Shown piece by piece: positions 25,698-35,666 of a DNA stretch of 63,817 bases (position 1 is the stretch's first letter; every line of letters starts with the position of its first letter). The notes beneath the pieces were generated by a model. The model was given only the letters and a program-made list of their open reading frames with translations. It searched no databases and had not been told where the DNA came from. The translations under genes and the position numbers were made by a program. This DNA comes from Microtetraspora sp. NBRC 13810 (lineage in GTDB: Bacteria; Actinomycetota; Actinomycetes; Streptosporangiales; Streptosporangiaceae). The stretch lies in NCBI RefSeq assembly GCF_030268685.1, contig NZ_BSRQ01000033.1, forward strand, positions 1 to 63,817, in the 5' to 3' direction.

Positions 25698-27743
25698 ATG
25701 CCCGCACACCAGCTGGCCCCCGATATACAGGACGACCCTGGAGACGTCCTCGCCGCCGAGCAGGCCCACCTCGCGTCGGCCCGCGCCGCCCTCACCGCGA
25801 TGCGCGAGTACGCCAAGTCGCTGTCCGCCGACGCGGCCGGCGACTGGGTGTCCCAGCAGATCCTGCAGGGGCTCCTCGACCAGCGGGTGGCCGCACTGGC
25901 CGACCACCCCGACACCCCGTTGTTCTTCGGCCGCCTGGACCGCGAGGCCGCCGCGCCCGACCCCGGCGACCCGGCCGAGGAGGAACTCCCCGCCACGATC
26001 TACGTCGGCCGCCGGCACGTGCACGACGAGCACCGGCACGCCCTGGTCATCGACTGGCGCGCCCCCGTCTCCCGGGCTTTCTACCAGGCCCAGCCCGCCG
26101 ATCCGATGGGCGTCACGCTGCGCCGCCGGTTCGGCTACCACGGCGGCGCCCTGACCGCCTACGAGGACGAGCCCCTCGACCAGGGCGTCACGCTGACCGC
26201 CTCGCGCATCCTCACCGAGGAGATCGAGCGCCCGCGCACCGGCCCGATGCGCGACATCGTCGCCACCATCCAGCCCGACCAGGACGAGATCGTCCGCGCC
26301 GGCCTCACCCAGACCGTGTGCGTCCAGGGCGCGCCAGGCACCGGGAAGACCGCGGTCGGCCTGCACCGCGCGGCTTACCTGCTCTTCACGCACCGCGAGA
26401 AGCTGTCCCGCTCCGGCGTCATGATCGTCGGCCCCAACCGGGCCTTCCTGTCCTACATCTCCTCCGTGCTGCCCGCGCTGGGCGAGGTCAAGGTCGACCA
26501 GACCACGATCGCCGGCATCCTCGGCGACCACTCCGCGCCGGAGGATCCGCGGCTCTCCGCGCTCAAGGGCGACGCGCGCGTCGCGCCGGTACTCGAACGC
26601 GCCCTGTGGCTGCACGTCACCAAGCCCACCGAGGGCCTGCTGATCACCAAGGGCGCCAACCGCTACCGCGTCGCCGACCACGAGGTGCGTGAGATCGTCG
26701 CCTCGCTGCGCGGCACCACCCGGTACGGCCCCGGCCGCGCGGCCCTCGCGCAGCGGCTCGCGCACGCCGTGCTGGTCCGGATGGAGCAGCGCGGCGAGTC
26801 CCCCGACGACCGGGTGCAGGACGCGGTGGCCAGGTCCAAGCCGGTCAAGCAGCTCCTCGACGCCGTGTGGCCGAAGGTGAGCCCCGAGCAGGTGCTCTTC
26901 CGGTTGCTGTCCGACCGCGACTTCCTGGCCGCCACCGCGAAGTCCGACCTGACCGAGGCGGAACAGGAGCTGCTGAGCTGGGCCAAGCCGCCCAGGTCGT
27001 GGAAGTCCGCCAAGTGGTCGGCCGCCGACGCCGCCCTGCTGGACGAGCTGGCCGACCTCTCCGAGCGCACCCCGTCCATCGGGCACATGGTCGTCGACGA
27101 GGCCCAGGACCTCTCCGCGATGCAGCTGCGCGCGCTCGGCCGGCGCTGCCGTACGGGCTCGGCGACCGTGCTCGGCGACCTCGCCCAGGGCACCACGCCC
27201 TGGTCCACCAGCTCGTGGACCGCGGTCCTCGGGCACCTCGGCCAGCCCGCGGGCGAGGTGACCGAGCTGACCCTCGGCTTCCGCGTGCCCCGCGAGGTCC
27301 TCGACTACGCCGCCCGCCTGCTGCCGGCCGTCGCCCCCGGCCTCGCCGCCCCGCGCTCCCTGCGCCCCGGCACCGGCTCCCTCACCGTACGGCGGGCCGC
27401 CGACCTCGGCCCGGCCGTCGAGGAAGCGGTCCGGGAGGCCCTCACCCGCGAGGGTTCCATCGGCGTGATCGTCCCCGACGCGGCGGTCCCCGCCGTCTCG
27501 GCCGCCCTCGCCTCCCACGACCACGCGATCCTGCGCCCCGACGGCACCGGCGAGCACCGCCTCCTGGTCATCCCGGCCACCCTGGCGAAGGGCCTGGAGT
27601 ACGACCACGTGATCGTGGCCGAACCCACCGCCATCGTCGAAGCCGAACCGCGCGGCCTGGCCCGCCTCTACGTCGTCCTCACCCGGGCCGTCACGTCGTT
27701 GACCGTCCTGCACACCGAGGACCTCCCCGCCGCTCTCACCTGA
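25698..27743 (+). CDS. HelD/HelR-like RNA polymerase-recycling ATPase
   Basis: 681 residues, SF1-type helicase fold without evidence of unwinding. Walker A QGAPGTGKTAVGLHRAAYLL (about residue 211), DEAQDLSAMQLRALGRR (motif II, about 466), LGFRVPREVLDYA (motif IV region) and the C-terminal LAKGLEYDHVIV and YVVLTRA motifs match HelD proteins. These bind RNA polymerase and release it from DNA; some actinomycete members (HelR) also protect it from rifamycins. The start is the ATG after AAGGAGG, spaced 8. I see no clear rifamycin-associated element upstream, so specific assignment to HelR is not made. A strong terminator follows. Confidence 0.88.
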   Translation: MPAHQLAPDIQDDPGDVLAAEQAHLASARAALTAMREYAKSLSADAAGDWVSQQILQGLLDQRVAALADHPDTPLFFGRLDREAAAPDPGDPAEEELPATIYVGRRHVHDEHRHALVIDWRAPVSRAFYQAQPADPMGVTLRRRFGYHGGALTAYEDEPLDQGVTLTASRILTEEIERPRTGPMRDIVATIQPDQDEIVRAGLTQTVCVQGAPGTGKTAVGLHRAAYLLFTHREKLSRSGVMIVGPNRAFLSYISSVLPALGEVKVDQTTIAGILGDHSAPEDPRLSALKGDARVAPVLERALWLHVTKPTEGLLITKGANRYRVADHEVREIVASLRGTTRYGPGRAALAQRLAHAVLVRMEQRGESPDDRVQDAVARSKPVKQLLDAVWPKVSPEQVLFRLLSDRDFLAATAKSDLTEAEQELLSWAKPPRSWKSAKWSAADAALLDELADLSERTPSIGHMVVDEAQDLSAMQLRALGRRCRTGSATVLGDLAQGTTPWSTSSWTAVLGHLGQPAGEVTELTLGFRVPREVLDYAARLLPAVAPGLAAPRSLRPGTGSLTVRRAADLGPAVEEAVREALTREGSIGVIVPDAAVPAVSAALASHDHAILRPDGTGEHRLLVIPATLAKGLEYDHVIVAEPTAIVEAEPRGLARLYVVLTRAVTSLTVLHTEDLPAALT

Positions 27744-27760
27744 TCGTCCGCACACCGAAA

Positions 27761-27796
27761 AGCTCCCCGAACCGATGTTCGGGGAGCTAACCTTTT
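27761..27796 (+). terminator. Rho-independent terminator of HelD-like gene
   Basis: Stem AGCTCCCCGAA (27761-27771) and TTCGGGGAGCT (27778-27788), perfect 11 pairs, 6-base loop, followed by AACCTTTT. It lies 17 bases past the stop codon. Confidence 0.85.
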
Positions 27797-27853
27797 GCAG
27801 TCAAGCGAGCACGGAGTGCGACGAACCGACTCCGAAAAAGCTTACCCCGGGGA

Positions 27854-27863
27854 GCTTGCAAGC
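27854..27863. promoter_or_regulatory. Small palindrome before the Abi gene
   Basis: GCTTGCAAGC is a perfect 10-base palindrome, flanked by CCCCGGGG on the left and TCCCGGGG on the right. It lies about 50 bases upstream of the Abi gene start. It could be an operator; the GCTTGC half resembles parts of the rifamycin-associated element, but the full element is not present. Confidence 0.3.
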
Positions 27864-27914
27864 AGAGGCTCATCCCGGGGCACCTGACTGAAGGTTATCA
27901 CGGAAGGACGGACA

Positions 27915-28586
27915 GTGGCCAGAACGGTCGCGGAACATGTCACGAGAACACTCTCCGCGGAGCGCTTCGCGCCTTATCTCGCAGCCTCCGGGCACGCCCC
28001 CGAGCGCGCATTGCGGCTGTATGCGTGGAACATCGAGATGTCGGCGGCGTTCCACGGCCCGCTGCACGTCCTGGAGGTCTCGTTACGCAACGCGCTGCAC
28101 AACCAGCTGACCTCCCTGTGCGGTCGCCCCGACTGGTGGCACTCTCCCGCGATCGGGCTCGACGTGACCAGCGCGATGAAGGTCGACGCCGCGAAAAGGG
28201 TCGTGGCGGCCCTGCATGTCACCCCCACCCCGGGACATATCGTGGCCGAACTCTCCTTCGGTTTCTGGGGCACCCTGCTTTCCGGCAAGCACACGTACGA
28301 GATGCGCCTGTGGCGCCCCGCCCTCCATCGCGCGTTCCCGGCCTATCACGGTCCCAGACGCCCTCTCTATCAGGACCTCTATCACCTGAGACGACTGCGG
28401 AACCGCATCGCTCATCACGAGCCCATCCATCAGCGCCATCTGACCGCGGACTACGACAGCATTCTCCGCATCCTCGGCTACATCTCCCCCAAGACCGCCG
28501 AATGGGTGAAGGTCAACGAGCGGGTGTCGGAGGTGCTGGGGAGGCGGGGCGGGGTGTGTGCGGCGATGGTGCCGACGCGATTCTGA
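27915..28586 (+). CDS. Abi-family protein (HEPN RNase-like)
   Basis: 223 residues of the AbiD/F (Abi_2) family. The fingerprint is RRLRNRIAHHEPI: Arg-Asn...His (about residues 161-166) forms the HEPN RNA-cleavage motif RN-x3-H. The N-terminal part (MSAAFHGPLHVLEVSLRNALHNQL) is the conserved helical pair, and WHS...GFWGTLLSGKHTYEMRLW is the central block. Phage-induced abortive infection by RNA cleavage is expected from the family, not shown here. It starts at GTG 27915 with GGAAGGA upstream. It is a single gene after the terminator of the HelD-like gene; no antitoxin is visible. Confidence 0.82.
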   Translation: MARTVAEHVTRTLSAERFAPYLAASGHAPERALRLYAWNIEMSAAFHGPLHVLEVSLRNALHNQLTSLCGRPDWWHSPAIGLDVTSAMKVDAAKRVVAALHVTPTPGHIVAELSFGFWGTLLSGKHTYEMRLWRPALHRAFPAYHGPRRPLYQDLYHLRRLRNRIAHHEPIHQRHLTADYDSILRILGYISPKTAEWVKVNERVSEVLGRRGGVCAAMVPTRF

Positions 28587-28726
28587 GGGTGTTCATCCCG
28601 CGTGGTGTCCCTGCGGCGCCGGGGAATCGCCGGTAGAAGTGCGGGCGGTTTCTCGGGCGGGCGGTGCAGGCGGTCATGACATGCCGAAGCCGCCGACCGG
28701 CTGTGGATCGCCGGCGGCGGCGAGGT

Positions 28727-28768
28727 GGACATCGGAACGCGAAGCTACCGGCCGGCGTTCCGATGTCC
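28727..28768. repeat. Perfect 14-base inverted repeat after Abi gene
   Basis: GGACATCGGAACGC (28727-28740) and its exact complement (28755-28768) flank a 14-base spacer in the 333-base gap before the converging secreted-protein gene. No U-tract follows on either side. It may terminate both genes or be an element end; no transposase is present. The rest of 28587-28919 shows no gene. Confidence 0.6.
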
Positions 28769-28919
28769 CCTGCTGCTGCCGATCGCTCGGCTCGCACGCC
28801 GTACGACCCTCAAGGCCGCACCACTGTCAGGCGTGCGCGTTCAGGTCGTGGTGCCGGTGGACCGTGCGGTTCCGAGCCGCGCCGTCCCGGGGGCACCCGC
28901 CTGGGGGTACGGCCCGCCG

Positions 28920-29777
28920 TCAGCCGGTGACCGGGAGGGAGACCTTGCTGGGCAGCGGCGCGGGGGCCTGCTCCTTGACGTTCTCGACCGCGGTCTTGAT
29001 GTCGTCGGAGCCCTGGTCGGTGTTGCCGTGCACGCCGCCGACCTCGCCGGAGTCGCCCTGGCCCGCGCCATCCTGACCGGCGCCGCCCTGGCCCGCACCG
29101 CCCTGACCCGCGCCACCCTGACCTGCGCCACCCTGGCCGGCGCCGCCCTGGCCGCCCTCCTGGCCGCCGGTCTCGCTGACGCCGCCGCGGGCGCCGCAGG
29201 TCACCGAGGCGACGTCGACCCGCTGGGACTTGCCGTTCGGTAGCGGGACGCTGACCTCCATGGCGGTGACGGACAGGCGGCCGTCAGCCCGGCGGAACTG
29301 CTTGTTCAGCGTCACCGACGCGGTGCCGTACTTCTCGATGGTCACCGGGATGACGGTGTTCGGCGCCGGAGCGGCGTCGATCGTGCGGCCGCCGATGTTG
29401 GCGTGCGTGAGGTTGGCGGTCCCGCGGCCGTTGCTGCACCTGGCGGTGACGGCCTCGGCCGTGATCGCCTTGTCCAGCGTCGCCACGTCGGCCGCGCTGG
29501 CCCGCGAGTTGGCCGAGTTCGCCTGCACGAGGAGGCCGGAGGCGGTGATCAGCCCGTTGGTGGGCTCCTGGAACAGGCTGCGGCGTGCGATCGCGCCGTT
29601 GGGCGAGGACACCGCGGGCAGCGGCGGGATCGCCACCGGGCCGGTGGCGGAGAGCCCGTAGGCGCTGCCCGGAGGCTGCTCGGTGTCCGCCTGCGAGGCC
29701 GGCGAGACGCCGATCAGCGCGACGGCGGCGCCGACGGCTAGCGCCGACGTCGCCAGCACATGCTTACGTAGACCCAT
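28920..29777 (-). CDS. Secreted choice-of-anchor P protein ending in LPVTG
   Basis: 285 residues. A signal peptide (residues 1-30, hydrophobic LATSALAVGAAVALIGVSPASQA) precedes a beta-rich choice-of-anchor P domain (SAYGLSATGPVAIPPLPAVSSP through VTCGARG, with two conserved Cys). A linker of six GGAGQ repeats follows. The protein ends SKVSLPVTG and stops: the sortase signature is exactly C-terminal, with no hydrophobic helix or positive tail, so ordinary sortase anchoring cannot be expected. In-frame text after the stop is not hydrophobic either. It is downstream of the L,D-transpeptidase by 48 bases, probably co-transcribed. Confidence 0.8.
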   Translation of the reverse strand: MGLRKHVLATSALAVGAAVALIGVSPASQADTEQPPGSAYGLSATGPVAIPPLPAVSSPNGAIARRSLFQEPTNGLITASGLLVQANSANSRASAADVATLDKAITAEAVTARCSNGRGTANLTHANIGGRTIDAAPAPNTVIPVTIEKYGTASVTLNKQFRRADGRLSVTAMEVSVPLPNGKSQRVDVASVTCGARGGVSETGGQEGGQGGAGQGGAGQGGAGQGGAGQGGAGQDGAGQGDSGEVGGVHGNTDQGSDDIKTAVENVKEQAPAPLPSKVSLPVTG

Positions 29778-29825
29778 GCTTTCCCCCTGAGATGGAGATA
29801 CCAGTACGACGGCTAGGCGATGGAC

Positions 29826-30590
29826 CTAGCGCGTGATGATGACGAGGGTGCCGAGCGGTACCCGCGACAGCGTGTGCAGTGCGTCGTCAGGCACTCGCAC
29901 GCACCCGTGACTGACGGCCTTGCCGAAGACCGACGTGTCCGGCCATCCGTGGAACGCGACGGTTCCCGGCCCGCCGCCATAGGAGTCCAGCGTCGCCGAA
30001 TGTGCCCCCGTGGGCATGACGAGATCGCCGGCATCCTTGCCGCTCGGGAGGAGCGAGGCGAGCAGGAAGGTTCGTCCGAGCGGTGTGGGCGTCTTGGGTG
30101 CGCCCACCGCGACGGTCCACTGGCCCGCCGTACGCCCGGATTCGAAGACCGTCAGACGACGAGCGGACGTCTCGACCGTGATCAGGTACGGAGTCCTGGC
30201 GATCTGCAGATCACCCCTGTCCCCCGAGATCCACCCCGTCGCGCGGTTGGGACGCGACGGCAGGAGAACCCTGATCCATCCCGGCGTGGTCTCCACGACC
30301 GGGACCCAGGTCGGATTGCCCAGCTGCAGACTGGGCAACTCCGCCACGGGCGGGCCGCCTGGCCAGGCGTGCACCACCCGTGAGGCGACCGGATGCACCA
30401 CCACTCCCGACCCCGCACTGAAGGGAGCGGTGTCCAGCGGCGCCTCTTCCAGCCTCGTGTACGTCGTCGCCTGCGCCAGGGAGGTCATCCCCGTCGCGAA
30501 CGACGAGGCAGAACCCGTCGTAAGCGCCAGGAGAGCGGCCACGACGAGGATTCCGCCACGCGGCATCCGTCGTGACCCACGATGACTCAT
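29826..30590 (-). CDS. L,D-transpeptidase (YkuD family), exported
   Basis: 254 residues. After an N-terminal export helix (GGILVVAALLALTTGSASSFA) and a linker, the YkuD domain spans about residues 130-250. It ends with the catalytic HGCVR motif: SHGCVRVPDDALHTL, with histidine in AFHGWPD. Its Cys thiol should form 3-3 cross-links in peptidoglycan. No lipobox Cys is present, so it may be membrane-anchored or secreted. It is upstream of the choice-of-anchor P gene on the same strand. Confidence 0.9.
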   Translation of the reverse strand: MSHRGSRRMPRGGILVVAALLALTTGSASSFATGMTSLAQATTYTRLEEAPLDTAPFSAGSGVVVHPVASRVVHAWPGGPPVAELPSLQLGNPTWVPVVETTPGWIRVLLPSRPNRATGWISGDRGDLQIARTPYLITVETSARRLTVFESGRTAGQWTVAVGAPKTPTPLGRTFLLASLLPSGKDAGDLVMPTGAHSATLDSYGGGPGTVAFHGWPDTSVFGKAVSHGCVRVPDDALHTLSRVPLGTLVIITR

Positions 30591-30740
30591 GAAAGCTCCC
30601 CTGAGTTGGCTGTCCGTCCGGGGGAGGCTATCGAGGGCTCACAGACCGGGTCCGCCGCCCGGGAAAGAGCAGACCCAAGGTTTACAAACCGCTGGTGCGA
30701 CCACTTTCCCCCGGACTCCGGGGCATCGTGCGCCGGGCCG

Positions 30741-30790
30741 TCCCGGGGCGTCCCGGGGCGTCCCGGGGCGTCCCGGGGCGTCCCGGGGCG
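30741..30790. repeat. 10-bp tandem repeat, five copies
   Basis: Five perfect copies of TCCCGGGGCG run head to tail in the 349-base gap between the L,D-transpeptidase and groEL genes. The gap has no other gene; a groEL terminator follows at 30885-30911. Confidence 0.9.
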
Positions 30791-30884
30791 TCGTACGGCG
30801 GAGCGGTGGGCGGCCGGAGCCGGGGCGTAGAGGCGTACAGCGGGCCTGGCTCAGAGGTGTGCGGGCCCGGGTGGACGCGAAGAA

Positions 30885-30911
30885 GGGGCGGTCCCGGGAT
30901 GGGACCGCCCC
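30885..30911. terminator. groEL terminator hairpin
   Basis: Perfect 11-base stem GGGGCGGTCCC / GGGACCGCCCC with 5-base loop, 28 bases past the groEL stop (groEL reads leftward). T-rich sequence flanks the leftward reading (TTCTTC). Confidence 0.8.
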
Positions 30912-30939
30912 CTCTTTGAGGAGCGTTGGACTCCGAGGA

Positions 30940-32721
<1,782 letters not shown>

Positions 32722-32728
32722 CGACTGT

Positions 32729-32755
32729 TTAGCACTCTACCCTGCCGAGTGCAAG
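32729..32755. promoter_or_regulatory. CIRCE element, distal (HrcA operator)
   Basis: TTAGCACTC-N9-GAGTGCAAG: left arm perfect, right arm two mismatches at the end. It is 7 bases from the proximal element, so two HrcA dimers may bind side by side. Confidence 0.85.
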
Positions 32756-32976
32756 CGCAGACCCTGCTGACCTGGGTCAAATCCAGGCACGCGGCTTGGT
32801 GTCGTCCTGGAGCTCATGGGGTAGTCGGGGGTCACGCTGCCGGCGGAGCCCGGCAGACCAGGGCTCACTCGCGATGCCGCATGATCTGCCGGAACTCCCC
32901 GGCGAGTCTGTGACTTGCCTCACCCGCTCGGCGATCCGGGTGCTCCCGTCTCCGCCGGCGGACCGACTGACTCGGC

Positions 32977-33177
32977 TCAGACCGCCCTGACGGACTCCGC
33001 CTGAGGGCCCTTCTGGCCTTGAGTGATCTCGAATTCGACCCGCTGACCCTGCTCTAACGCACGGTAGCCGTCCATCAAGATTGCCGAGTAATGGACAAAC
33101 ACATCCTTACCACCGTCTACCGCGATGAAGCCGTAGCCCTTGTCCGCGTTGAACCATTTGACGGTGCCCTGCGCCAC
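32977..33177 (-). CDS. CspA-family cold-shock protein
   Basis: 66 residues, the usual family length. [30 protein letters not shown] carries RNP1 (KGYGFI) and RNP2 (VFVHYS). The C-terminal [20 protein letters not shown] completes the five-strand barrel. It is an RNA chaperone by family. The upstream region on the minus strand is long and could hold a structured leader. It lies upstream of groEL in the same direction but is separated by its own 220 bases. Confidence 0.95.
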   Translation of the reverse strand: MAQGTVKWFNADKGYGFIAVDGGKDVFVHYSAILMDGYRALEQGQRVEFEITQGQKGPQAESVRAV

Positions 33178-34374
33178 TTTCCGACTCCTCTTGCTGGGCT
33201 CAGGACCGAGCCCATTCCTCTGCCCGGCCCGTGATCTCAGAGCCGAGATGCCGCGCGAAGTCAGGAACTCCCTGTCAAACAGGGGGTCAACTTCTTACGG
33301 ACTCGCTACGTCGATCGCCTCGACCATACCTGTGGTACGCCTTTGGGCAACAGAGTCAGGCCGCAAACTCGTTCTTGCCGTTCGCTCATAGCGGGAAGGG
33401 GAGAATTTTCTTCTAACCAATGCTTAGTTAAAGGTTGCATCATTTGCTATGACAGGAAAGGAACTAGGACACATTGCCGGTGTCACGGCAGACCCGCCGT
33501 ACCGGCCCATTCCCCGTGGTGGACCGCCTTTCCACACACACGGCGACCTTCTCCGCACGCGCCGCACATCCCCGACGCCCTTCCCTCGCCACCATACGGC
33601 GGCGCGGCGGCGGGTGCGCGGGGGCGAGTGACGGTTTTCGGAGGAGCAGAGTGACGGCGGGGTACACACCGGCTATCCGAGGGACACAGATAACAATCCA
33701 GAGGGTAAGGGCATCAAAGCAACCCTTGGTTGATGATGTGGGGCGAAATGTCCTTTTTTAGTGGGATGAATGGTGGTGGGTGTCAGATGGCCGGGGCTGC
33801 TGATTGAGGGGGAGGGGCGGTACGTGTTGGGGGCGGTTGGGGAATCGCCTTCGGGGCTTCTCGGGGCTTCTCGGGGCTTCTCCGGGGCTTCTCCGGGGCG
33901 CCGCGACGGTGAGAGGTGGTGCGGCGTTGCCCGGCGCCTGTGGGCGCGACCGCAACCCATGGGCGCACCCCTGAACAACCAGGCGCACAACTGTGAGACC
34001 AGTGCCTATAAGCGGTGCCGCCGCCCATGACGTCAGCCAGCGCCCCCTATCAGTTCCCCTCCCCCTCATCGCCATTCACTCCTCCCCATCATCAGCTTCA
34101 TCACCACTCATCCCTCCCAGCCCCCTCACCGCTCACCACTACTTGCCCCTCACGGACTCACTCTCACTAACAGTCACCCTCATCCCCATTCACCTCAGCT
34201 CACTCGCTGTTACCACTACTCACTTTGCTCGCCGCTCGCCTCTGACCGGCTTCATCCTCACCTTTCGCGGAGGAGTGATCGGTGTGAGGCGTTGGTGATG
34301 TGTGGGGGTGAGGGTGGGGGTTCGTCCCCCGACCTCTCACCAGCGCCGAACCTCACCAGCAGGGGTGGGAGGGG
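33178..34374. other. Long non-coding, repeat-rich stretch
   Basis: No convincing gene in about 1.2 kb. The first 250 bases are the leader and promoter of the cold-shock gene, including CCCTGTCAAACAGGG-type dyad near 33268-33282. Near 33400 lies an AT-rich patch. 33849-33900 is a tandem repeat. 34030-34260 is a pyrimidine-rich strand with many CACTC and CTCAC words. 34300-34420 is G-rich on the plus strand. Short ORFs here have unnatural composition. Confidence 0.7.
33849..33900. repeat. 10-11-bp tandem repeat (CTTCTCGGGG type)
   Basis: Five units of the form CTTCTCGGGG, the last two lengthened by one C to CTTCTCCGGGG, followed by GCGCC. No gene covers it. It resembles, in style but not sequence, the repeat at 30741-30790. 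Confidence 0.85.
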
Positions 34375-35013
34375 TTAGAGGACGCGGAGGGTGGGGGTTG
34401 GGGGGAGGGTGGGGGTTCGCCAGGAGCGGGGTGGAGTGAAGTTGCACCAGGTGCCGTCGAAGGGGAAGGCGGCGGTTTCGGCGAGGCGGGCGACGCGCCG
34501 GCCTTCCTCGCGGATGGACGCGGCCTCGTCGGCCGACCAGTAGGCGGGATGGCCGGTCTTCTCGGCGAAGGACTCCTCGTCCTTCCAGGTCCACGAGCGG
34601 TCCGGGGCGATCCACAGGTCCAGCTCGTGGTCGGCGACGTCGATGTCCTCCTCGCGGTGGATCCGGCGTTCCAGGTTGACGTACCAGCCGCGGAACCTGC
34701 GCCAGGCGCCGAACAGCCAGAAGACGGAGTACGCCGCGCCGGTGGGCTGGTAGATCAGCGCGTTGCCCTGGGACCAGCGTGCGGCGTGTACGGGGTAGCC
34801 ATCGGCGGGACGCTTCTCCGGCGGGATGTCACGTAGATGAGTCCCCGCGGGCAGGTTCGACCGCCACATGGGGGTCCCCTTCTTCAACCACACCAACTGC
34901 CCGCCCGCCGTGTGCTCCACGACCCGCACCGGCACCGAGGTGCTCAGGTGACCGCCGACGAAAAGGTTCCACCGCACGACGTGCCCCGGCTCGACAGACA
35001 TAAAGTCGATCAT
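34375..35013 (-). CDS. DUF402-family protein
   Basis: About 212 residues. GTPMWRSNLPAGTHLRD, WYVNLERRIHREEDIDVADHELDLWIAPDRSWTWKDEESFAE match the DUF402 fold of the FomD/Ntdp class of nucleoside-diphosphate or related phosphatases, which use a metal held by Asp/Glu residues. The Asp and Glu in VADHELDLWIAPD are the candidate ligands. The start is unsure: ATG 35013 (MIDFMSVEPGHVV) or 35001. The last 15 residues are low-complexity Thr/Pro, encoded in a C-run region. Biological substrate unknown. Confidence 0.75.
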   Translation of the reverse strand: MIDFMSVEPGHVVRWNLFVGGHLSTSVPVRVVEHTAGGQLVWLKKGTPMWRSNLPAGTHLRDIPPEKRPADGYPVHAARWSQGNALIYQPTGAAYSVFWLFGAWRRFRGWYVNLERRIHREEDIDVADHELDLWIAPDRSWTWKDEESFAEKTGHPAYWSADEAASIREEGRRVARLAETAAFPFDGTWCNFTPPRSWRTPTLPPTPTLRVL

Positions 35014-35203
35014 GTCACCCGTCCCGCCCTCGACTACGATCACCCTCCCCCGGAACCCCCACACCGCGCCGTACCAGGGCGCCGGGAACCACCGCTCCAC
35101 AACTCACCGCCGCGGCGCCCAGGAAAGCCACACCAACCCTCAAAGCCCGCAGCGCTTCTAACCAACGAGTTGGAAGCAGGCACGCCCCCCAAGGACCAGT
35201 CAC

Positions 35204-35250
35204 ACTCGCAAGAGGTTGTACTCGCAAGAGGCAGTCGCACTCGCTAGAGG
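35204..35250. repeat. Three copies of ACTCGCAAGAGG
   Basis: Copies start at 35204 and 35220 (identical) and 35239 (one mismatch, ACTCGCTAGAGG), spaced 16 and 19 bases. They lie just upstream of the 21-bp repeat array. Confidence 0.8.
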
Positions 35251-35269
35251 AGGTCCGCCGTCACCCGGC

Positions 35270-35620
35270 ACCACCAGACGGGATCACCAACCGCCGCCAG
35301 ACGCCCGCCCGCCACCGCCGGAAGCCCGCCCACCACATCGGACGCTCGCCCGCCGCCGCTGGAAGCCCGCCAGCCAACACCAAACACTCGCCTACCATCG
35401 CCGGACGCTCGCCCACCATTGCCAGACAGTGGCTATCAACACCAGACACTCGCCGGTCGCCGCCAAACGCCCCCCACCAGACGCTCGGCCACCACCACCG
35501 GACGCCGCCCCCACCAGACGCTGCCGCCGCCAGACGCCCGCCCACCACCAGACGGTCGCCCGCCACCACCCGGCGGTCGCCCACCCCCAGACCCCGCTGG
35601 CAACAGACCCCTACAAACAA
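35270..35620. repeat. Degenerate ~21-bp repeat array
   Basis: About 15 diverged copies of CCAGACGCTCGCCCACCACC-like units in the gap between the DUF402 and CysO-like genes. The array is open in one frame for over 150 codons as P-P-D-A-R-P type text, but it has no natural start or amino-acid balance, so I read it as non-coding. There is no uniform spacer, so it is not a CRISPR. Confidence 0.7.
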
Positions 35621-35666
35621 AACCCGGCCGGTGCCCAGGTGGGCGTCGGCCGGGGAGGGGGTGGGG

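Noticed and set aside
30591..30740. c-di-AMP (ydaO) riboswitch upstream of the L,D-transpeptidase
   Set aside because: The conserved pieces of that riboswitch are not evident in the minus-strand leader.
33449..33631. Small ORF in the non-coding gap
   Set aside because: Composition is random, no ribosome binding site, and the frame has no recognisable domain.
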